A DNA stretch of 51,082 nucleotides from DATNIB01 sp035604685 (GTDB taxonomy: Bacteria > Actinomycetota > Acidimicrobiia > Acidimicrobiales > RAAP-2): the NCBI GenBank assembly GCA_035604685.1, contig DATNIB010000004.1, forward strand, positions 1 to 51,082, read 5' to 3'. The number at the start of each line of letters is the position of its first letter. The first letter of the stretch is position 1. The notes beneath the pieces were generated by a model. The model had not been told where the DNA came from. It made no database searches and worked only from the letters and a program-made list of their open reading frames with translations. Below, one piece after another: positions 49,649 to 51,082 of the stretch. The position numbers and the translations under genes were made by a program.

Positions 49649-50494
49649 ATGGCGACCGGCGCGCCGGCCGTCGCGGCCTTGCTGAAGCGGGTGGACCTGC
49701 GGCCCCTGGTTGACCCGCTGACGGGCACCATCACGGCGGACGAGCACGGCGGGCTGTCGGCCGCCGACGAGTGCGCGCTCGAGCTGGCCCTGCGCCAGGC
49801 GGACGCGTCGGGCGGGGGCGTCCTGGCGGTGTGCGCCGGGGGCGCGGCCGCCGCGTGGGTGCTGCGCCAGGCCCTCGAGGCCGGGGCGACCCGCGCGGTG
49901 CTGGTCGAGGTGCCGCCCGAGACGCCGAGCGCGGCGGTGGCCTCGGCGCTCGCCGCCGAGGTCCGGCAGTGCGCGTGGGTGTGGTGCGGCGACCACAGCC
50001 TCGACCGCGGCAGCGGCTCGGTGCCGGCGTTCGTGGCCGGGGAGCTTGGCGCGGCCCAGGCGCTCGGGGTGGCCGCGGTGGTCCACGACGGCACCGACGA
50101 GCTGGTCGTCGAGCGCCGGCTCGACGGGGGCCGGCGCGAGGTGCTGCGCGTCCACGCCCCCGCGGTGGTCTCGGTGGAGGCGGGCGTCGCCGCGTTACGC
50201 CGGGCCCCCCTGCGCGCGGCCATCGGCGCCGGCACCGCCCCGATCGAGCGGCGCGACGCGGCGCTGCCCGAGCCGCCCCCGGCGCGCCGGCGCCCCTACC
50301 GGCCCCGCGCCCGCGTGCTGCTCGGTCCAGACCCGCACCTGGCGGCCTCGGCGCGCGTCGCCGCGCTCTCGGGGATCGACGCGCCGCACCGTGCGCCCCG
50401 GGTGGTGCGCGCCGGCAGCGAGGAAGCGGTCGACGAGCTGCTGGCCTTCCTCGTCGCGCGCGGTTACCTCGACGGGCTGTCCGCCCCGGCCTGA
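49649..50494 (+). CDS. Electron-transfer flavoprotein beta subunit (mycofactocin-associated)
   Basis: A 281-aa ETF beta-like protein. 'MATGAPAVAALLKRVDLRPLVDPLTG' matches the subunit N-terminus, 'SAADECALELALR' precedes the AMP-site-like segment, and 'LGAAQALGVAAVVHDGTDELVVERRLDGGRREVLRVHAPAVVSV' is the conserved recognition region. The sequence is divergent, with an Arg/Pro-rich stretch near residues 210-225. Its order (alpha, FixC, FixX, beta) differs from the usual beta-alpha-C-X. It ends 31 bp inside the 3' end of the converging mftF-like gene. Confidence 0.85.
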   Translation: MATGAPAVAALLKRVDLRPLVDPLTGTITADEHGGLSAADECALELALRQADASGGGVLAVCAGGAAAAWVLRQALEAGATRAVLVEVPPETPSAAVASALAAEVRQCAWVWCGDHSLDRGSGSVPAFVAGELGAAQALGVAAVVHDGTDELVVERRLDGGRREVLRVHAPAVVSVEAGVAALRRAPLRAAIGAGTAPIERRDAALPEPPPARRRPYRPRARVLLGPDPHLAASARVAALSGIDAPHRAPRVVRAGSEEAVDELLAFLVARGYLDGLSAPA

Positions 50495-51082
50495 CCTGCC
50501 CCGCGGCGCCGTCCGGGGGCACGACCGGGCCCGAACGTGATCTGGGGGAGGAGCGGGCGAACCGTCCGGGCCCGCCAGCAGCCCCACCACAGCCCGACGC
50601 CATAGGAAAGGTCGTCCGCCACGTGTGCCGCCAGGTAGCGAGCGGGGTCGAGCCGGGGCCGCCGACGGAGCCAGTCGGCCAGCGCAGCCACGCAGAACGC
50701 GCCCCAGGCCCGCCGGCGGAGGGGCCCGAACCAGCCGGCGACGAGCAGGGCCGGGGCCCAGGCCCGCACCGCGCTCGCGACGACCGGCGGCGCGCCGCGG
50801 ACGAGCCCAAGCCCGGTCAGGCGGGCCGCGGTCCAGCCCGGATCTTCCACCACGCCGCGCAGCCGGCGCGTCAGCAGTCCGGCGGCCGAGAGGCAGACCG
50901 CGGCGGCCGCGCCCCGACGACGGGCGAGGAGCAATCCGCCGCCGAGGGCCAGCCACCCGGGCAGGCTGACGGCCGCCACCTGGCCGGGGTGCCGGCGCGC
51001 CAGCGGTCCGGCGGTGGCGCCGTAGAAGGCGCGGCGGGCGGCCCAGCCGAGCGGGCCGCGGTCGGTGTCGTGCAGCACGGTG
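50464..51082 (-). CDS. mftF: Mycofactocin glycosyltransferase MftF, C-terminal part
   Basis: A partial frame of about 205 residues running off the right edge. It reads 'VLHDTDRGPLGWAARRAFYGATAGPLARRHPG' and then hydrophobic segments (PGWLALGGGLLLA, ALLVAGWFGPLRRRAWGAF). 'DPARYLAAHVADDLSYGVGLWWGCWRARTVRPLLPQI' resembles the C-terminal membrane region of MftF, which builds the cellulose-like glycan on mycofactocin. The name rests on this tail plus the neighbouring mycofactocin-linked enzymes. The catalytic GT2 domain lies outside the window. Its last 31 bp overlap ETF beta antisense. Confidence 0.7.
   Translation of the reverse strand, partial: TVLHDTDRGPLGWAARRAFYGATAGPLARRHPGQVAAVSLPGWLALGGGLLLARRRGAAAAVCLSAAGLLTRRLRGVVEDPGWTAARLTGLGLVRGAPPVVASAVRAWAPALLVAGWFGPLRRRAWGAFCVAALADWLRRRPRLDPARYLAAHVADDLSYGVGLWWGCWRARTVRPLLPQITFGPGRAPGRRRGAGQAGADSPSR

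Overview
This window comes from a GC-rich, aerobic actinobacterium, most likely a member or relative of class Acidimicrobiia. That placement is an inference. It rests on strong G/C bias in codon third positions, GTG/TTG starts, several beta-oxidation paralogs, prepilins fused to Cys-paired repeats, and mycofactocin-linked redox genes. No rRNA, tRNA or CRISPR array is visible.

Layout. (1) 1-1408: the tail of a phosphotriesterase-family gene, a small remnant-like ORF and an EamA transporter. (2) 1.4-7.8 kb: a cyclic-di-GMP class I riboswitch lies ahead of three co-directional pilin-type genes (a 927-aa pseudopilin with Cys-paired repeats, a PilW/PulJ-like pseudopilin and a PilX-like protein). 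This looks like a surface-appendage operon under second-messenger control. (3) 7.8-16.5 kb: mixed genes, including a divergent FtsH-like AAA protease with a hairpin at its ribosome site, a methyltransferase, a secreted beta-helix protein, a sulfatase, a zinc-ribbon membrane protein, a ParB-like protein and a poorly explained ~600-bp gene-free stretch. (4) 16.5-23.5 kb: a PhzF-like gene and a complete oligopeptide/dipeptide-type ABC importer operon (substrate-binding protein, two ATPases, two permeases). (5) 23.7-35.7 kb: a catabolic acyl-CoA region with two SDRs, a large alpha/beta hydrolase, an enoyl-CoA hydratase, two thiolases, two acyl-CoA dehydrogenases and a two-subunit MaoC hydratase. 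It is interrupted by an IS110-family element, and an APS-kinase-like gene is embedded. (6) 35.8-40.3 kb: a MarR regulator with a visible operator, followed by a heterodimeric ABC exporter with one degenerate ATP site.

(7) 40.5-51.1 kb is the most notable part. An NDMA-dependent (nicotinoprotein) alcohol dehydrogenase is followed by two FadH/OYE-type iron-sulfur flavoproteins, an ETF alpha subunit, a FixC-like flavoprotein, a FixX-like ferredoxin and an ETF beta subunit, mostly with overlapping start and stop codons. The converging partial gene at the edge resembles the C-terminus of the mycofactocin glycosyltransferase MftF. Together they look like a route that carries electrons from alcohol oxidation by a nicotinoprotein through mycofactocin to flavoproteins, ETF and the quinone pool. 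The chain is inferred; the mycofactocin peptide and maturase genes are not in the window and would be expected just beyond its right end.

A TnpB-encoding element with clear terminal inverted repeats is inserted exactly at the stop codon of the alcohol dehydrogenase, separating it from the flavoprotein operon. Its TnpB lacks the glutamate at the usual RuvC-II position and has a candidate replacement next to the zinc ribbon.
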